This document shows, piece after piece, positions 16,135 through 25,344 of a stretch of DNA of 64,000 nucleotides; position 1 is the stretch's first letter, and each line of letters opens with the position of its first letter. Below the pieces are notes generated by a model. It was not told the origin of the DNA, did not search any database, and saw only the letters and a program-made list of their open reading frames with translations. A program made the position numbers and the translations under genes. The stretch lies in the NCBI RefSeq assembly GCF_004345645.1, contig NZ_SLWS01000001.1:1670130-1734129 (forward strand), read 5' to 3'. Source of the DNA: Actinocrispum wychmicini. Its GTDB lineage: Bacteria; Actinomycetota; Actinomycetes; Mycobacteriales; Pseudonocardiaceae.

Positions 16135-16598
16135 GGGTTTCCCGTCTCCGCTTCCAGAATAAGCTCGTCGAGGCGGTGCTCGTCCAGCTTGCCGTGCATC
16201 CGGCCGTTGATCTGGGCGGCCGGGCCCAACGCGCAGTTGCCCAGGCAGAACACCTGCTCCAGGGTGATCGAGCCGTCCGGCGTGGTCTGCCCGAGCTTGA
16301 TCCCGTACACCTGTTGCGCGTGCCGAACCAGTTTCTCCGCGCCGACCGACTGGCATGCCTCGGCCCGGCACAGCTTCACCACGGTCCGACCGGCCGGTTC
16401 GGGCCGGAAGTCGTGGTAGAAGGTGATCACGCCGTGCACGTCGGCGCGGGAGATGTTCAGCTCGTGCGCGATGATCGGCACCATCTCCTGGCTCACGTGG
16501 CCGAACTCCTCCTGCAGGCCGTGCAGGATGGGCAGCAGCGCACCTCGGTCGCCGCGGTGGGCGTCGATCACTGCGCGGACCCGGTCCGCGAGGGTCAT
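16131..16598 (-). CDS. fdsG: Formate dehydrogenase gamma subunit (NuoE-like 2Fe-2S protein)
   Basis: 155 residues from ATG 16598. The NuoE-like helical part (LLPILHGLQEEFGHVSQE, then ISRADVHGVITFYHDF) precedes the thioredoxin-like [2Fe-2S] domain with cysteines in LCRAEACQSVGAEKL and FCLGNCALGP. It is the first gene of the operon order G-B-A-D. The usual fdsC (FdhD-like sulfur-insertion protein) is not between fdsA and fdsD, so maturation must depend on a gene elsewhere. Confidence 0.94.
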   Translation of the reverse strand: MTLADRVRAVIDAHRGDRGALLPILHGLQEEFGHVSQEMVPIIAHELNISRADVHGVITFYHDFRPEPAGRTVVKLCRAEACQSVGAEKLVRHAQQVYGIKLGQTTPDGSITLEQVFCLGNCALGPAAQINGRMHGKLDEHRLDELILEAETGNP

Positions 16599-16619
16599 CC
16601 TCGTCTCCCAACGTCTGCA

Positions 16620-16638
16620 TACGGTATACACAACCGTA
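16620..16638. promoter_or_regulatory. Inverted repeat upstream of the formate dehydrogenase operon
   Basis: TACGGT (16620-16625) and ACCGTA (16633-16638) are perfect complements with a 7-bp spacer containing GTATAC-like sequence. It lies 22 bp upstream of the fdsG start, at the position for an operator. The MocR gene upstream on the same strand is a candidate to bind it. Confidence 0.5.
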
Positions 16639-16669
16639 CGCCAGTCCCGGCACCCGAGGAAAGGGCGCC

Positions 16670-18061
16670 TTACCGAGCAGTCTTGAACAGGTCGCCCACC
16701 TTGGCCATCCCCGTTCGGATGGCTCGTTCGCCAAGATTGCCGAAACCCAACACGAGTTGCGACGGCGTGGTCGCGCGATCGGACCTCTGCACACTCATTC
16801 CGTACAGGCCGACCCCGCGTACGCGGGCTTTCTCGATCACCGCGCGCTCGTCCGCGGCGATGTGCGCCACCGCATGGAACCCGGCGGCCAATCCGGTCAG
16901 TTCTACGTCGAACGGTCTCAGCGCGTCGACGAGAACGTTCCTGCGTTGGGCGTAGATCTGGCGCATCCGGCGCAGGTGCCTGTCGAACCGCCCGGACTCG
17001 ATCATGGTCGCCAGGGTCAGCTGGTCCAGTCCGGGTGAGCCGTGGTCGCTGGACTTCTTGAGCTCGGCGACGTGGTCGGCCAGGTTCGGCGGACACACGA
17101 TCCACCCCAGCCGGACGGCGGGAACGAGCGACTTCGACACCGTGCCGATCGCGGCGACGCGGTCCGGCGCCAAGCCCTGCAGGACGCCGACGGGCTCGCG
17201 GTCGTAGCGGAACTCGGCGTCGTAGTCGTCCTCGATGATGTACGCGTCCTTTCTGTTCGCCCACTCGACGAGCGCCTGTCGCCGATGCGGAGCGAGTACC
17301 ACGCCTGTCGGCCATTGATGCGCGGGTGTGAGAACGACCGCGCGGGCGGCCGTCCGGTCCAGGGCGTCGACGTCTATGCCGTCCTCGTCGATGGGCACGG
17401 GAACCAGGGTGGCGCCACTCAGCGCGCACGCGGCCGCGCCCGTGTCTCCGTAGCCGGGGTCCTCGAACGCGATCTGGGTGATCCCGTTGGCGGCCAGGAC
17501 CTTCAACGTCAGGGCGAGCCCTTGGGAGAAGCCGGAGCAGATCACCATCCGCTCGGGGTCGGCGGCCGCGCCTCGAACCCGGCGCAGGTAGGCGGCGAGG
17601 ACCTCTCGCAGGTGGGCATCGCCGCGTGGGTCGCCGTAGTCGAGCGCCGTGTTGGGCGCGCGGCGGCAGGCCTCGCGCATCGCCCAGGCCCAGTCCGTGC
17701 GGGGGAAGCTCGCCAGGTCGGGGACGCCGCTCGCGAAGTCGATGTCGAGCTGGGGTGTCACCGGTTTCGGCTGGGTCGGCGGGACCTGTGCGGTCGCCGC
17801 GACCCGCGTCGCCGAGCCGACCCGGGTGGTCAGGTAGCCCTCGGCCTGCAGTTGCGCGTAGCAGTCCTGGACGATTCCGCGTGAGATACCCAACGTGCCG
17901 GCCAGTTCGCGGGACGACGGCAGACGCTCGCCGACGGTGAGCCGGCCGGACTGGACGGCCTGCCGCAGAGCCCGTTCGAGCTGGCATTTCAGCGGAGTCG
18001 GCTGGTCGCGGTCCAGGTCGACGATCAGCTCGGGGCTGACACCGGACCACTCGACGGACAT
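16670..18061 (-). CDS. MocR-type GntR regulator with aminotransferase-like domain
   Basis: 463 residues. Residues about 20-85 form a GntR winged helix (LERALRQAVQSGRLTVGERLPSSRELAGTLGISR). The rest resembles a fold-type I aminotransferase, with YIIEDDYDAEFRYD and the PLP lysine in GTVSKSLVPAVRLGW. MocR proteins usually sense a PLP-reactive amine and control a neighbouring gene. Neighbours are the fds operon downstream on the same strand and a divergent methyltransferase; neither is a classic MocR target (pdxST, gabT), so the effector is unknown. Confidence 0.9.
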   Translation of the reverse strand: MSVEWSGVSPELIVDLDRDQPTPLKCQLERALRQAVQSGRLTVGERLPSSRELAGTLGISRGIVQDCYAQLQAEGYLTTRVGSATRVAATAQVPPTQPKPVTPQLDIDFASGVPDLASFPRTDWAWAMREACRRAPNTALDYGDPRGDAHLREVLAAYLRRVRGAAADPERMVICSGFSQGLALTLKVLAANGITQIAFEDPGYGDTGAAACALSGATLVPVPIDEDGIDVDALDRTAARAVVLTPAHQWPTGVVLAPHRRQALVEWANRKDAYIIEDDYDAEFRYDREPVGVLQGLAPDRVAAIGTVSKSLVPAVRLGWIVCPPNLADHVAELKKSSDHGSPGLDQLTLATMIESGRFDRHLRRMRQIYAQRRNVLVDALRPFDVELTGLAAGFHAVAHIAADERAVIEKARVRGVGLYGMSVQRSDRATTPSQLVLGFGNLGERAIRTGMAKVGDLFKTAR

Positions 18062-18137
18062 GAATCCGGAGCATATCCGCGGTCCACTTGTGCGTCACTG
18101 TTCGTCACAGCGGGTTGACGGTCGATCACCTGGAGAG

Positions 18138-18153
18138 GATGATAAATCTCATC
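18138..18153. promoter_or_regulatory. Short dyad in the MocR/methyltransferase intergenic gap
   Basis: GATGA (18138-18142), TAAATC, TCATC (18149-18153). The surrounding GATCACCTGGAG (about 18124) and GATCACTGGAGG (about 18176) also resemble each other. The second includes the ribosome site of the methyltransferase gene. This is a candidate for MocR binding but weak. Confidence 0.35.
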
Positions 18154-18193
18154 AGGCGTTGAATAAAGTTCGGTTGATCACTGGAGGTTGGTC

Positions 18194-18913
18194 ATGACGC
18201 AGAGTGGGTTCGCCCCCGAGGAGCTCAACTTCGAGGAGGCGTACCAGGGGGAGACGCCGCTCGGCGAGCGGATGCCGTGGGACATCGGCCGGCCGCAGCC
18301 GGCCCTGATCCGGGTCGCGGACGCCGACGGGTTCGGCGGCGAGGTGCTCGACATCGGCTGCGGGCTGGGGAACAACTCGATCTTCCTGGCGTCCAGGGGC
18401 TACCACGTCACTGGCGTCGACGGCGCGCCCACCGCGCTCGCCGAGGCCCGCAAGCGGGCGGCCGCGCAGGGCGCCGAGATCGATTTCCAGCAGGGCGACG
18501 CCACCCGGCTCGACGGGCTGGTGGACCGCTTCGACTCGGTCCTGGACAGCGCCCTGTACCACTGCCTGACCGAAGAGCAGCGGCACGAGTACATCGCCGC
18601 GCTGCACCGGGCCACCCGGCCGGGCGCGCGGCTGCACATCTTCTGTTTCTCCGACAAGATCCCCGAGGGGTTCCCCGGCCCGTTCCGGATCAGCGAGCAG
18701 AACCTGCGGGACACCGTGGGTCCGAAGTGGACGATCACGGCCATCGAGGAGGAACGCTACGACACGTCGGTGACCGCACAGCAGTTCGCGGCCGTGGGCC
18801 GGCAGATGGACCCGAACGCCGAGATCGACCCGGCGGCGTTCGACGTCTTCACTGAGAGCGAGCAGGGCACCGCCCAGGTGCCCGTCTGGCATCTCAGCGC
18901 CACCAGGGCGTAG
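18194..18913 (+). CDS. Class I SAM-dependent methyltransferase
   Basis: 239 residues from ATG 18194 (GGAGG at 18183-18187). The Rossmann SAM motif VLDIGCGLGNNSIFLASRGYHVTGVDG (split here as VLDIGCGLGNNSIFLA then SRGYHVTGVDG) and the post-motif FDSVLDSALYHCLTEEQ are typical of small-molecule methyltransferases of the thiopurine/UbiE-like type. It is divergent from the MocR gene. The acceptor is unknown. Confidence 0.86.
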   Translation: MTQSGFAPEELNFEEAYQGETPLGERMPWDIGRPQPALIRVADADGFGGEVLDIGCGLGNNSIFLASRGYHVTGVDGAPTALAEARKRAAAQGAEIDFQQGDATRLDGLVDRFDSVLDSALYHCLTEEQRHEYIAALHRATRPGARLHIFCFSDKIPEGFPGPFRISEQNLRDTVGPKWTITAIEEERYDTSVTAQQFAAVGRQMDPNAEIDPAAFDVFTESEQGTAQVPVWHLSATRA

Positions 18914-19133
18914 TGCGTCGACAGCGGGCCGGCGGGGTAGCCTGGACGGCGTAGTGCCTAGGGTTCCGCCGCCGTTCCGCTGTCACCACGGTGACCGAAG
19001 GACAATCAGGGACGGCGGGCCAGGTCCGAGCGGCACCATCAACCACGGCAGGGTGTGGTCGGTCAACTGACGGGACAAAAGCCTGGAGGTCTTCCTGGGC
19101 CTGTGTTCGCGGTGTCCGGGGGAAGGCTCTGTC

Positions 19134-20006
19134 GTGAATGGCTTCGCTCTCGGGCTCGTGCTCGTCGCCGCCGTGGCACACGCGATCTGGAATATCTCCG
19201 CGAAACGGATCGGCCGCGGCGGGGCGCGGCTCGTCTTCCTGTATTCGGCCGTTTCGGCCGCTGTGTTCGCCCCGGCGGCGGTGGTTCTGCTGGCAGTCGA
19301 ACCGCAGCGTCCGGAGTGGACATGGCTGCTCGCGGCGGTGGTGACCGCGGCCCTGCACGTGGTGTACGGGATCGTGCTGCAGCGCGGGTACGCGGTCGGT
19401 GACCTCTCGGTGGTGTATCCGCTGGCCAGAGGCACCGGGCCGCTGCTGTCGGTGTTGGTGGCGGTGCTGGTGCTGGGTGAACACCCCGGCTGGCCGGGCC
19501 TGGTCGGCGCGTTTCTGGTGATCGTGGGTGTCCTGGTGATCAGCACCGGCCGGCCGACGGGGGAGGGCGTGTCGCCGGAGCGGCGCCGGGCAGGTGTCGG
19601 CTACGGCGTGCTGACCGGGGTGGCGATCGCGGCCTACACGCTCTGGGACGCGTACTCGGTGACTGCGCTGGCGGTGCCGCCGCTGGTTTACTTCGGTATC
19701 CGCGCGCTTGTCCAGTGCCTGCTTCTCGCGCCGTACGCGTTGCGCGGGAAGGCCGAGATCGCTGGGTTGTGGCGGGACCATCGCCGCCAGGTCCTGACCA
19801 TCGGCCTGCTGTCGCCGGTGGGCTACCTGCTCGTGCTCTTCGCGCTTCGGATCGCGCCGGTCAGTTTGGTCGCCCCGGCCCGGGAGTTGAGCATCGTGCT
19901 CGGCGGACTGGCCGCGTGGCGGGTCCTGGGTGAGGCACACGCCGTTCGCCGCCTGGCCGGTTCGCTGGTGGTGCTGGCCGGAATCGCGGCGATCGCGGTG
20001 GCCTGA
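19134..20006 (+). CDS. EamA-family (DMT) transporter
   Basis: 290 residues with about ten hydrophobic segments in two EamA repeats (for example FALGLVLVAAVAHAIWNISAK at the start and LVAPARELSIVLGGLAAWRVLGE in the second repeat). Proteins of this family export amino acids, nucleobases or drugs across the plasma membrane. The GTG start at 19134 has GGAAGG a few bases upstream. The 220 bp before it carry a short dyad (GTCACC-AC-GGTGAC at 18982-18995) but no gene. Confidence 0.88.
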   Translation: MNGFALGLVLVAAVAHAIWNISAKRIGRGGARLVFLYSAVSAAVFAPAAVVLLAVEPQRPEWTWLLAAVVTAALHVVYGIVLQRGYAVGDLSVVYPLARGTGPLLSVLVAVLVLGEHPGWPGLVGAFLVIVGVLVISTGRPTGEGVSPERRRAGVGYGVLTGVAIAAYTLWDAYSVTALAVPPLVYFGIRALVQCLLLAPYALRGKAEIAGLWRDHRRQVLTIGLLSPVGYLLVLFALRIAPVSLVAPARELSIVLGGLAAWRVLGEAHAVRRLAGSLVVLAGIAAIAVA

Positions 20007-20219
20007 CTGCCCGCCTATTGTTTGGTGATCACCGAAATTGGTCGGCGGAATATCGAACTGTCCACAATATGTGCTGTTCGAGCGGCATCGACAGCACCCG
20101 ATCGGGTGGCGTCTTGTCACGCGGATGGGGCAACAAGGAACCATTAACGGTTCAAGTAAGCTTTGACACCTTCCCGGAGGAGAAGAAGGTGTTTCGCGGG
20201 TGACTGGTTGAGGTCGACA

Positions 20220-22316
20220 GTGCCGGAACCCAGCCACGAACCGAGACCGGTCGCCGCCCGTGACCGGCTGATCCTGGCGCGCAAGTGGGCGTACGTGCTG
20301 CACGGCGCGGCCTTTCTGCCGTTGTCCCAGGAAGAGCTGGAAACCGAGCTCGCCGAACTGCTCGACGCGGTGTGCTCGACGGTGTCCGAATCCTCCGACC
20401 GGGCCGGTGCGGCCGGCGCCAAGCTGATCGAGCTCGGCTGCTCCGGGGACGGGGCGCTGCCGTGCACAATGGACACTCTGGGCAAGGGCCTGCTCGGGCT
20501 GCCGGAGTTCCAACCGGTCGAACGGTTCGCCGAGCGGATCGTGCTCGGGCTGGGCCAGTTCGCGTCCGGCTACGCCGAAGCCAACCGGCGCAACACGTTC
20601 GACCAGCAGGAGAGTATGAAGCTCTCGCTGCTCAAGGCGGTGCGGGACGCGCAGTGGAACCTGCGCGCCAGCGAGGCCCGGTTCGACGAGGTCGTGATGT
20701 CCACGGCCAACGGCATCCTGATCACCGACCTGGACGGCAACCTGCTCCGGGTGAACGGCGCGATCGCCGACATCCTCGACTACGAACCGCACGAACTGAC
20801 CGCACTGACCCTGTTCGAACTGGTCCATCCCGACTACGCGCCGATCCTGCGCGAGGACTACCAAGCCCTGCTCGACGGTCGGAAGGAACGCGTCAAACAG
20901 CCGCAACGCCTGCTCCGCAAGGACGGTGACATCGCCAGGATCACGCTGACCGCGTCGGTCCTGCGCGGCGACGACGACCAGCCAACGCATTTCGTGACGG
21001 TCGTCGAGGACGGCACGGAACTGATGCTCCTGCAGAGCGAACTCAACCGGCAGGCGCTGCACGACGTGCTCACCGGACTGCCCAACCGGCAGTACTTCTC
21101 CACGTACATCGAAGGCGCGCTGCGGCGGGCCGGTTCCCGGTACGGCGTGACACTGTTCCACCTCGACCTGGACAGTTTCGCGATGATCTGCAACGGACTC
21201 GGCCGGCGCGCCGGGGACCACCTGCTGGTGACCGTGGCCCAGCGGCTGAAGGCGGTGGTCAGCGGCGAGACCGCGATGGTGGCCCGGTTCGACGGCGACG
21301 AGTTCGGGATCCTGGTCGAGAACACCGCGGACACCCCCGGCGTGGCGAAGATCGTCGCGGACATCAACCGCGAACTCGCCGAACCGACCTATGTGGACAA
21401 TCGAGGGGTGGCGGTGTCCGCGAGCATCGGCGTGGTCCACCGGCCCGCGCCCGAGCTGGATCCCACGGAACTGTTGCGGGCGGCGGACTTCACCCTGCGT
21501 CGGGCCAAGGCCGCCGGCCGCGGCCAGTGGGAGCTGTTCCACGCCGACCAGGACCTCCAGGACCGCCGGACGTACACGCTGGCCGCGGAGATGCCGGGAG
21601 CGTGGGAGAACGGCCAGGTCACCGTCTGCTATCGGCCGGTCGTCGGACTGGCCGACCGACAGGTCGCCGGGGTCGAGGCGATGCTGCGCTGGGATCATCC
21701 GCGCCTGGGGGTGCTGGGCCATGACGTGTGCGTCGAGCTCGCCGAACTGACCGGGCTGATCCTGCCGTTGGGCGAATGGGCGCTGCACGTGGCGAGCGGG
21801 CAGGTGGCCTGGTGGCGGCAACGGCTCGACCTGCCGCTGGTGGTCGGCCTGACCGTGCACCAGACGTCGGACGCGGATCTCGTCGCGCGCGTGGTGCGGG
21901 CCGTCGAGGATCCCGCCGTGCTGACTTTAGGCGTCCCGGTCGGCGCGCTGCGCACACCGGAGACGATGGACAACGTCCGGGTGCTGACGGACATGGGAAT
22001 CCGTACCGTGCTTGACGATTACGGCACGGCACCGGGCGAGCTGACGCTGATCGAGGACCTGCCGGTGCGGTCGGTGCGGCTGTCGCGCCGTCTGGTGGAG
22101 CGCCAGGCCACCGCCGCCACGGACGCGCCGCTGGCCAGCGCGCTGATGACCGTGGTTCCGTTGGTGCAACTGGCCGGCGCGACGGTGATCGTGGACGGCG
22201 TCAAGTCCCGCGGCCAGGCGGACTGGTGGCGGTCCACAGGCGCGGACCTGGCCATGGGTGACCTCTACGGCGCCGCGGTCCCGCCGGGCGACTTCACGGC
22301 CAAGTTCATCTCGTAG
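20220..22316 (+). CDS. PAS-GGDEF-EAL signalling protein, probably with inactive EAL domain
   Basis: 698 residues from GTG 20220 (GAGG 6 bases upstream). An N-terminal helical region (1-145) precedes a PAS domain (about 150-270, FDEVVMSTANGILITDLDGN). The GGDEF domain is about 285-450, with DGDEF at about 358-362 in place of GGDEF. An EAL-like domain runs to the end. The EAL signature is EAM, the second metal motif reads LDDYGTAPGEL, the catalytic Lys/Glu positions are not conserved (SVRLSRRLV; VDGVKSRGQADWW). It may bind or make cyclic di-GMP but is unlikely to degrade it. Such proteins control development in actinomycetes. It converges on, and overlaps, the MFS gene by 11 bp. Confidence 0.87.
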   Translation: MPEPSHEPRPVAARDRLILARKWAYVLHGAAFLPLSQEELETELAELLDAVCSTVSESSDRAGAAGAKLIELGCSGDGALPCTMDTLGKGLLGLPEFQPVERFAERIVLGLGQFASGYAEANRRNTFDQQESMKLSLLKAVRDAQWNLRASEARFDEVVMSTANGILITDLDGNLLRVNGAIADILDYEPHELTALTLFELVHPDYAPILREDYQALLDGRKERVKQPQRLLRKDGDIARITLTASVLRGDDDQPTHFVTVVEDGTELMLLQSELNRQALHDVLTGLPNRQYFSTYIEGALRRAGSRYGVTLFHLDLDSFAMICNGLGRRAGDHLLVTVAQRLKAVVSGETAMVARFDGDEFGILVENTADTPGVAKIVADINRELAEPTYVDNRGVAVSASIGVVHRPAPELDPTELLRAADFTLRRAKAAGRGQWELFHADQDLQDRRTYTLAAEMPGAWENGQVTVCYRPVVGLADRQVAGVEAMLRWDHPRLGVLGHDVCVELAELTGLILPLGEWALHVASGQVAWWRQRLDLPLVVGLTVHQTSDADLVARVVRAVEDPAVLTLGVPVGALRTPETMDNVRVLTDMGIRTVLDDYGTAPGELTLIEDLPVRSVRLSRRLVERQATAATDAPLASALMTVVPLVQLAGATVIVDGVKSRGQADWWRSTGADLAMGDLYGAAVPPGDFTAKFIS

Positions 22317-23535
22317 TCCGGTACCGGACGAGCGCGGGCACGAACAGTCCAATGAGGACAGCTCCGCCGATGACGCTGACACCGCCGATGACCGCGCCCG
22401 CCGCCGGGGTGGTCAGCGAGGCGACCGCCCCGGCCCGGAAGTTCCCCAGCTGCGGGACACCCGCGCCGACCACGATCTCGGCCGCGGCGACCCGGCCGCG
22501 GAACTCGTCCGGCGTCAGCACCTGGACCATCGCGCTCCAGCACACCACACTGATCGCGTCGGCGGCTCCGGCGAGGGCGAGTGACGCGATGGCCACGCCG
22601 AGCGTGGGGGCCAACCCGAAGCCCAGCACCCCGAGCCCCCACACCCCACCGGCGACCAGCATCGCGAGCCCCTGCCGGCGCACGTGCCGCATCGGGCCGG
22701 ACAGCACGGATCCGATCACGCCGCCGATCGCGGGGGCCGCGTTCAGCAGGCCCAGTGTTTTCGGGTCGCCGCCGAAGTGCTCCGCGTTCACGGCCGGGAA
22801 CAGGGCGAACGGCATGCCAAGCGCGGTCGCGTTCACGTCCGCCAGAAAGGCGCCTGTGATCACGCGGCTGCCTTTGATGAACCGCAGTCCCGCCAGCACC
22901 GAACGCAGACCGGGACGCGTTGGCGTGCCCCGTGGACGCATCGGCGGCAGCCGGGCGATGCCGTACAAAGCCCCGGCGAAGCTGACCAGGTCGACCAGGT
23001 AACAGCCGCGCAGCCCCCACCCGGCGGCGATCAGGCCGGCGATCGGCGGGCCGATGATCATGCTGCCGTGGAACGCGAACACGTTGAGCGCGGCGCCCGC
23101 GGGCAGCAGTTCCGGCGGCAACAGCCGGGGCGCGAACGTGCGCAGGGCCGCGCTGTTGACGGACGCGATCGTGGACTGGACCACGATGAGCAGGTACAGC
23201 GGCCACACCTGCCCGTTCCCGGCGAGCGCCTGCCACGCGAAGGCCGCCGACACCGCCGCGAGCAGGCTGCTGGTGAGCAGCATCAGCTTGCGCCGGTCGA
23301 CCGCGTCGACGACGGATCCGCCTATCAGGCCGAACACGATCGCCGGGATGCCCGCGGCGAGGCCGACCCCACCGACCGCGATGGCCGAGCGGGTGATCGT
23401 GTACACCTGCAGCGCGACCGCGAAGGTCGTCATCTGGCTGCCGATCACGGACAGCAAGCCGCCCAGCCACAACCGGCGGAACGCGGACGACTCCCCCAAC
23501 GGCCGGAGGTCCATGAACAGCCGGATCCGAGCCAC
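22306..23535 (-). CDS. MFS exporter (EntS/enterobactin-exporter-like)
   Basis: 409 residues, GTG start directly after the stop of the preceding gene (TGAGTG). About ten to twelve hydrophobic segments, with the MFS loop motif GSVVDAVDRRKLMLLTSSL between helices 2 and 3 and ADAISVVCWSAMVQVLTPDEFRGRVAA in the second half, a pattern shared by EntS-like exporters. It probably exports a siderophore or drug. Immediate coupling to the mycothiol-family gene upstream suggests one transcript. Confidence 0.86.
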   Translation of the reverse strand: MARIRLFMDLRPLGESSAFRRLWLGGLLSVIGSQMTTFAVALQVYTITRSAIAVGGVGLAAGIPAIVFGLIGGSVVDAVDRRKLMLLTSSLLAAVSAAFAWQALAGNGQVWPLYLLIVVQSTIASVNSAALRTFAPRLLPPELLPAGAALNVFAFHGSMIIGPPIAGLIAAGWGLRGCYLVDLVSFAGALYGIARLPPMRPRGTPTRPGLRSVLAGLRFIKGSRVITGAFLADVNATALGMPFALFPAVNAEHFGGDPKTLGLLNAAPAIGGVIGSVLSGPMRHVRRQGLAMLVAGGVWGLGVLGFGLAPTLGVAIASLALAGAADAISVVCWSAMVQVLTPDEFRGRVAAAEIVVGAGVPQLGNFRAGAVASLTTPAAGAVIGGVSVIGGAVLIGLFVPALVRYRTTR

Positions 23536-24126
23536 TCACCCGAGCATACGGATTGTGGGCGTCTTCCGGCCGCACACGTACAACACCAGGTCCTGCAGGG
23601 TGCCTGTCACCTCTTTGCCCGAGCCGTAGGTCCAGTCGGCGTCGGTGGCGCTGAGCCGGACGCCGGTCAGGTCCACGCCGAAGTACTTCGCGCGCTTCGG
23701 CGAGAGTCCATGCAGGACGATCAGCAGCCGGTCGGCCGGGATCCGCCACGGCAGGCCCAGCGGGACGACGAAGTCCAGGCTGTGGATCACGTCGTGGCTC
23801 AGCGCGGCTTCCAGACCGCCGCCCGGCGGGCGCCACGGGTGCGCCAGGTTCTCCCGGATCGTGCCGGCCAGATCTTGCGCCGACAACCGGGCGGCGTCGG
23901 CTTTGGCGCGGCGGTCGGACATCCGGGTGAAGCTCCCGCCGGACTTGAGCATCTCCAGCATGATCCGGCCCGGTTTGTAGCGGAACGGCATGGTCATGTG
24001 CGCGGCGACCTCACGCACCCGCCAGCCCTCGCACAGCGTCGGCGCGTCCCACTGGGCGGGGCTCAGCCCGTCGAGCGTGTCGGCGAGTTCCGTGCGTTGT
24101 TCGGTGATCGTCGTCATCAGGTCCAT
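23536..24126 (-). CDS. Maleylpyruvate isomerase / mycothiol-dependent enzyme family protein (DinB-like)
   Basis: 196 residues. The N-terminal part ERTELADTLDGLSPAQWDAPTLCEGWRVREVAAHM is written here as LADTLDGLSPAQWDAPTLCE and GWRVREVAAHM; this is the DinB/MDMPI pattern with the metal histidine after the WRVREVAAH segment. A second histidine (LSHDVIHSLD) fits the three-His zinc site. Such proteins use mycothiol as cofactor in isomerase or transferase reactions; the substrate is unknown. Upstream and coupled to the MFS exporter. Confidence 0.82.
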   Translation of the reverse strand: MDLMTTITEQRTELADTLDGLSPAQWDAPTLCEGWRVREVAAHMTMPFRYKPGRIMLEMLKSGGSFTRMSDRRAKADAARLSAQDLAGTIRENLAHPWRPPGGGLEAALSHDVIHSLDFVVPLGLPWRIPADRLLIVLHGLSPKRAKYFGVDLTGVRLSATDADWTYGSGKEVTGTLQDLVLYVCGRKTPTIRMLG

Positions 24127-24144
24127 GCCCCACCGACGAACGGG

Positions 24145-25344
24145 TCAGCCCGAGATGGACACCTCGGCGAGCCGGCGTCGCAGATAGTCCCGGTCTGTGT
24201 CGGACGGCGCCAGGTCGAGCGCCTGCCGGTACGCGGTCGCGGCCTCGCCGAACCGGTCGAGCCGGCGGAGCAGGTCGGCCCGGGCCGCCGGCAGCAGGTA
24301 GTACCCGTCGAGCCCGGTGAGCCGGTCGACCATGCGCAGCCCAGCCGCCGGACCGTACGCCATGCCCACGGCCACCGCCTGGTTGAGCCGGACGACCGGG
24401 GACGGCACGAACCTCGTCAACTGGCTGTACAGGGCGACGACCTGCGGCCAGTCGGTGTCCGCCGCCCGCCGTGCGGTCGCGTGGCACGCGGCGATCGCGG
24501 CCTGGACCTGGTACGGCCCGGCCTGGCCGCGCCGCAGCACCGCGTCGAGCAACGCCGTGCCCTCGTCGATCATCGCGCGGTCCCACCGGTCGCGGTCCTG
24601 GTCCTCCAGGGTGACCATCGCCCCGGCGTCGTCGAGCCGGGTGGCCTGCCGGGCGTGGTGCAGCAGCATCAACGCGAGCAACCCGACCGCCTCGGGCTCG
24701 TCCGGCATCAGCCGGGTGAGCATCCGGGCCAGATGCACGGCCTCCTCGCTGAGGTTCTGCCGGACGACGGCCGTGTACCCCTCGTTGAACAGCAGATACA
24801 GCACGGCCAGGACACCCGGCGTGCGTTCCGGCAGCAGATGCGCCGGCGGAACGCGGTACGGAATCCCGGCGTTGCGGATCTTCCCCTTGGCGCGGGTCAG
24901 CCGTTTCGCCATGGTGGCCTCACCGACCAGGAACGCCCGCGCGATCTCGTCCGTGGTCAGGCCGGCCAACGTCCGCAGGGTCAACGCGACCTGGGCGTCC
25001 AGCGCCAGCGCCGGATGGCAGCAGGTGAACATCAGCTTGAGCCGGTCGTCCGGGAACTCGTCCGGCGGCTCCACATACGCCATCTGAGCGGCCTCCCTCA
25101 ACTTCGCGGCGCCGACGGCGTCCCGGCGCAACCTGTCCGTCGCACGGTTGCGCGCGGTCGTGGTCAACCAGGCGCCCGGACGCCGCGGGACGCCGTCCCG
25201 TGGCCAACGCTGCAGGGCCGCGGCGAACGCCTCCTGCGTGCACTCCTCGGCCAGGTCCCAGTCGCCGGTGATCCGGATCAACGTGGCCACGACCTGGCCC
25301 CACTCGTCCCGGAACGCCCGCGCGACGGCTGCTTCGACGCTCAC
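24145..25344 (-). CDS. ECF42-type RNA polymerase sigma factor with C-terminal extension
   Basis: 399 residues, GTG start, overlapping the stop of the YCII gene by 4 bp (GTGA). Sigma-2 region: ITGDWDLAEECTQEAFAAAL and ARNRATDRLRRD. Sigma-4 region: LTTDEIARAFLVGEATMAKRL. Then the long C-terminal TPR-like extension that marks ECF42 (LLFNEGY, LARMLTRLMPDEPEAVGLLA, LYSQLTRFVPSPVVRLNQAVA). ECF42 sigmas lack a classical anti-sigma factor and are almost always beside DGPF/YCII genes, as here; the extension is thought to control activity. Confidence 0.92.
   Translation of the reverse strand: MSVEAAVARAFRDEWGQVVATLIRITGDWDLAEECTQEAFAAALQRWPRDGVPRRPGAWLTTTARNRATDRLRRDAVGAAKLREAAQMAYVEPPDEFPDDRLKLMFTCCHPALALDAQVALTLRTLAGLTTDEIARAFLVGEATMAKRLTRAKGKIRNAGIPYRVPPAHLLPERTPGVLAVLYLLFNEGYTAVVRQNLSEEAVHLARMLTRLMPDEPEAVGLLALMLLHHARQATRLDDAGAMVTLEDQDRDRWDRAMIDEGTALLDAVLRRGQAGPYQVQAAIAACHATARRAADTDWPQVVALYSQLTRFVPSPVVRLNQAVAVGMAYGPAAGLRMVDRLTGLDGYYLLPAARADLLRRLDRFGEAATAYRQALDLAPSDTDRDYLRRRLAEVSISG

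Noticed and set aside
11804..18098. Very long antisense or extended frames over the fds operon and MocR gene
   Set aside because: These are high-GC shadow frames; the real fds and MocR genes carry the recognisable motifs.
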